Under the pieces are notes generated by a model. That model was given only the letters and a program-made list of their open reading frames with translations. It was not told where the DNA came from and did no database searches. Positions 4,695-5,725 of a stretch of 5,725 nucleotides of DNA are shown piece after piece (positions within the stretch are counted from its first letter, which is position 1; the number at the start of each line of letters is the position of its first letter). The stretch is from Legionella genomosp. 1 (GTDB taxonomy: Bacteria; Pseudomonadota; Gammaproteobacteria; Legionellales; Legionellaceae): assembly GCA_945862275.1 (NCBI GenBank), contig CAMAYA010000084.1, positions 1 to 5,725 of the forward strand, in the 5' to 3' direction. The position numbers and the translations under genes were made by a program.

Positions 4695-5725
4695 ATGGCC
4701 GTATCAGTTGCTAAAATCAAATATTCGCATGCTGAGAAAAAACGATTTCGCAAGAGCTTTGGTAGGCAAGCTGAGGTGATGGAAATTCCAAATCTGCTTG
4801 AAATTCAGTTGAAATCCTATGACGATTTTTTAAAGATAGATGCCGATATTCAGGGCATTGAAAAAACAGGGTTGCACGCAGCATTCACTTCAGTATTTCC
4901 AATTAATAGTTTTTCAGGGAATGCACGGCTCGAGTATGTTAGCTATCGGCTCGGCGAGCCCGCTTTTGATGTACGCGAATGCAAATTAAGAGGGCTCACT
5001 TATTCGGCTCCATTGCGCGTTAAAATTCGTCTGGTCGTGCTAGACAAGGAAGCATCTGGTGATCCGAAGCCGGTAAAAGATATTCGCGAACAAGATGTTT
5101 TTATGGGCGAAATTCCTTTAATGACAGATGTTGGCACATTTGTAATCAATGGTACAGAGCGTGTTGTTGTGTCGCAATTACACCGTTCTCCTGGTGTAAT
5201 TTTTGAACATGATCGGGGCAAAACCCACTCATCTGGTAAATTACTATATTCTGCTCGAATTATTCCGTACCGTGGATCTTGGCTTGATTTTGAATTTGAT
5301 CCAAAAGATTGTGTGTTCGTCCGTATTGACCGACGTCGTAAATTGCCCGTTAGTATTTTATTGCGGTCGATAGGTTATGACACCGAAACGATTTTATCTG
5401 AATTTTTTGAATCCACATCCTGCCATCTTAAAAATGGTGAGTTTCATATTGATCTTATTCCCTCACGTTTACGGGGTGAAATCGCACTGTTTGATATTAT
5501 TGTGCCTGCAACAGGTGAAGTCATTGTTGAACAAGGCCGCCGAATTACTGCTCGCCACATTAAAATGATGGAAAAGAGCAACATGCAAGATTTGATCGTC
5601 CCTCGTGATTATCTTGTTGGTAAAGTACTTGCAAAAGGCATTGTTGATACATTAACAGGCGAAGTGGTTTCCAATGCAAACGATGAAATTAGCAGTGAAC
5701 TTCTGGATCGATTGCCTCAACAAGG
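4695..5725 (+). CDS. rpoB: RNA polymerase beta subunit RpoB, 5' part (runs off the window)
   Basis: RpoB is the beta subunit of RNA polymerase, forming one side of the active-site cleft and the rifampicin pocket. The frame is open for 343 codons to the window edge, about a quarter of the usual roughly 1,340-1,380 residues. Visible motifs are EKKRFRKSFG at 14-23, YVSYRLGEPAFDV at 81-93, RGLTYSAPLRVK at 99-110, GEIPLMTDVGTFVINGTERV at 138-157, VVSQLHRSPGV at 158-168, IIPYRGSWLDFEFDPKD at 189-205 and QGRRITARHI at 280-289. These cover the protrusion and part of the beta2 lobe. The ATG follows GAGGA (4684-4688) by 6 nt. The N-terminus is about 7 residues longer than E. coli's. Val159 corresponds to E. 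coli Val146, so that minor rifampicin site is wild type; the main rifampicin clusters lie outside. rpoC presumably follows. Confidence 0.98.
   Translation, partial: MAVSVAKIKYSHAEKKRFRKSFGRQAEVMEIPNLLEIQLKSYDDFLKIDADIQGIEKTGLHAAFTSVFPINSFSGNARLEYVSYRLGEPAFDVRECKLRGLTYSAPLRVKIRLVVLDKEASGDPKPVKDIREQDVFMGEIPLMTDVGTFVINGTERVVVSQLHRSPGVIFEHDRGKTHSSGKLLYSARIIPYRGSWLDFEFDPKDCVFVRIDRRRKLPVSILLRSIGYDTETILSEFFESTSCHLKNGEFHIDLIPSRLRGEIALFDIIVPATGEVIVEQGRRITARHIKMMEKSNMQDLIVPRDYLVGKVLAKGIVDTLTGEVVSNANDEISSELLDRLPQQ

Noticed and set aside
5000..5568. Short frames within rpoB on both strands (63-73 codons)
   Set aside because: They lie wholly inside the continuous, well-conserved rpoB frame.
1..5725. Novel defence, mobile or accessory system
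   Set aside because: Every gene is a known core translation, secretion or transcription gene in conserved order, with gaps explained by leaders, a tRNA and an attenuator.

Overview
The window is one unbroken stretch of bacterial housekeeping DNA, with every gene on the + strand: tuf, trnW (tRNA-Trp), secE, nusG, rplK, rplA, rplJ, rplL and the 5' part of rpoB. This is the classic tuf-secE-nusG-rplKAJL-rpoBC arrangement. Protein sequences and leader RNA elements are clearly gammaproteobacterial: EF-Tu, NusG, L1, L11 and RpoB align with the E. coli proteins almost without gaps. The moderate AT bias, the tRNA-Trp gene between tuf and secE, and the EF-Tu sequence style suggest the Legionellales (Coxiella/Legionella/Rickettsiella relatives). 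That placement rests on remembered sequences and was not searched.

Layout: tuf (23-1213) encodes complete EF-Tu. A perfect 24-nt palindrome lies in the 41-nt gap before trnW (1255-1330). secE (1345-1716) starts only 14 nt after the tRNA CCA end. nusG (1718-2269) follows secE by 1 nt. An 81-nt gap (2270-2350) holds a candidate promoter whose -10 overlaps the nusG stop codon, and a foldable leader that resembles an L1-binding operator. rplK (2351-2791) and rplA (2788-3489) overlap at ATGA. A 176-nt gap (3490-3665) carries the L10 leader, the site where L10-L7/L12 controls rplJL translation. rplJ (3666-4190, GTG start) and rplL (4232-4606) follow. An 88-nt gap (4607-4694) holds a partial-terminator hairpin, and rpoB (4695 onward) runs off the right edge.

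The genes supply translation elongation (EF-Tu), the SecYEG translocon (SecE), transcription elongation and antitermination (NusG), the L1 stalk (L1), the L11/L10/L7-L12 factor-binding stalk, and the RNA polymerase beta subunit. The visible control elements (L1 operator, L10 leader, rplL-rpoB attenuator) are those expected for balancing ribosomal protein and polymerase output.

I see no mobile element, CRISPR array, defence locus, toxin-antitoxin pair or novel gene, and no gene-free stretch over 300 bases. The points worth a second look are regulatory RNA structures and a few lineage-specific residues, not a new system.
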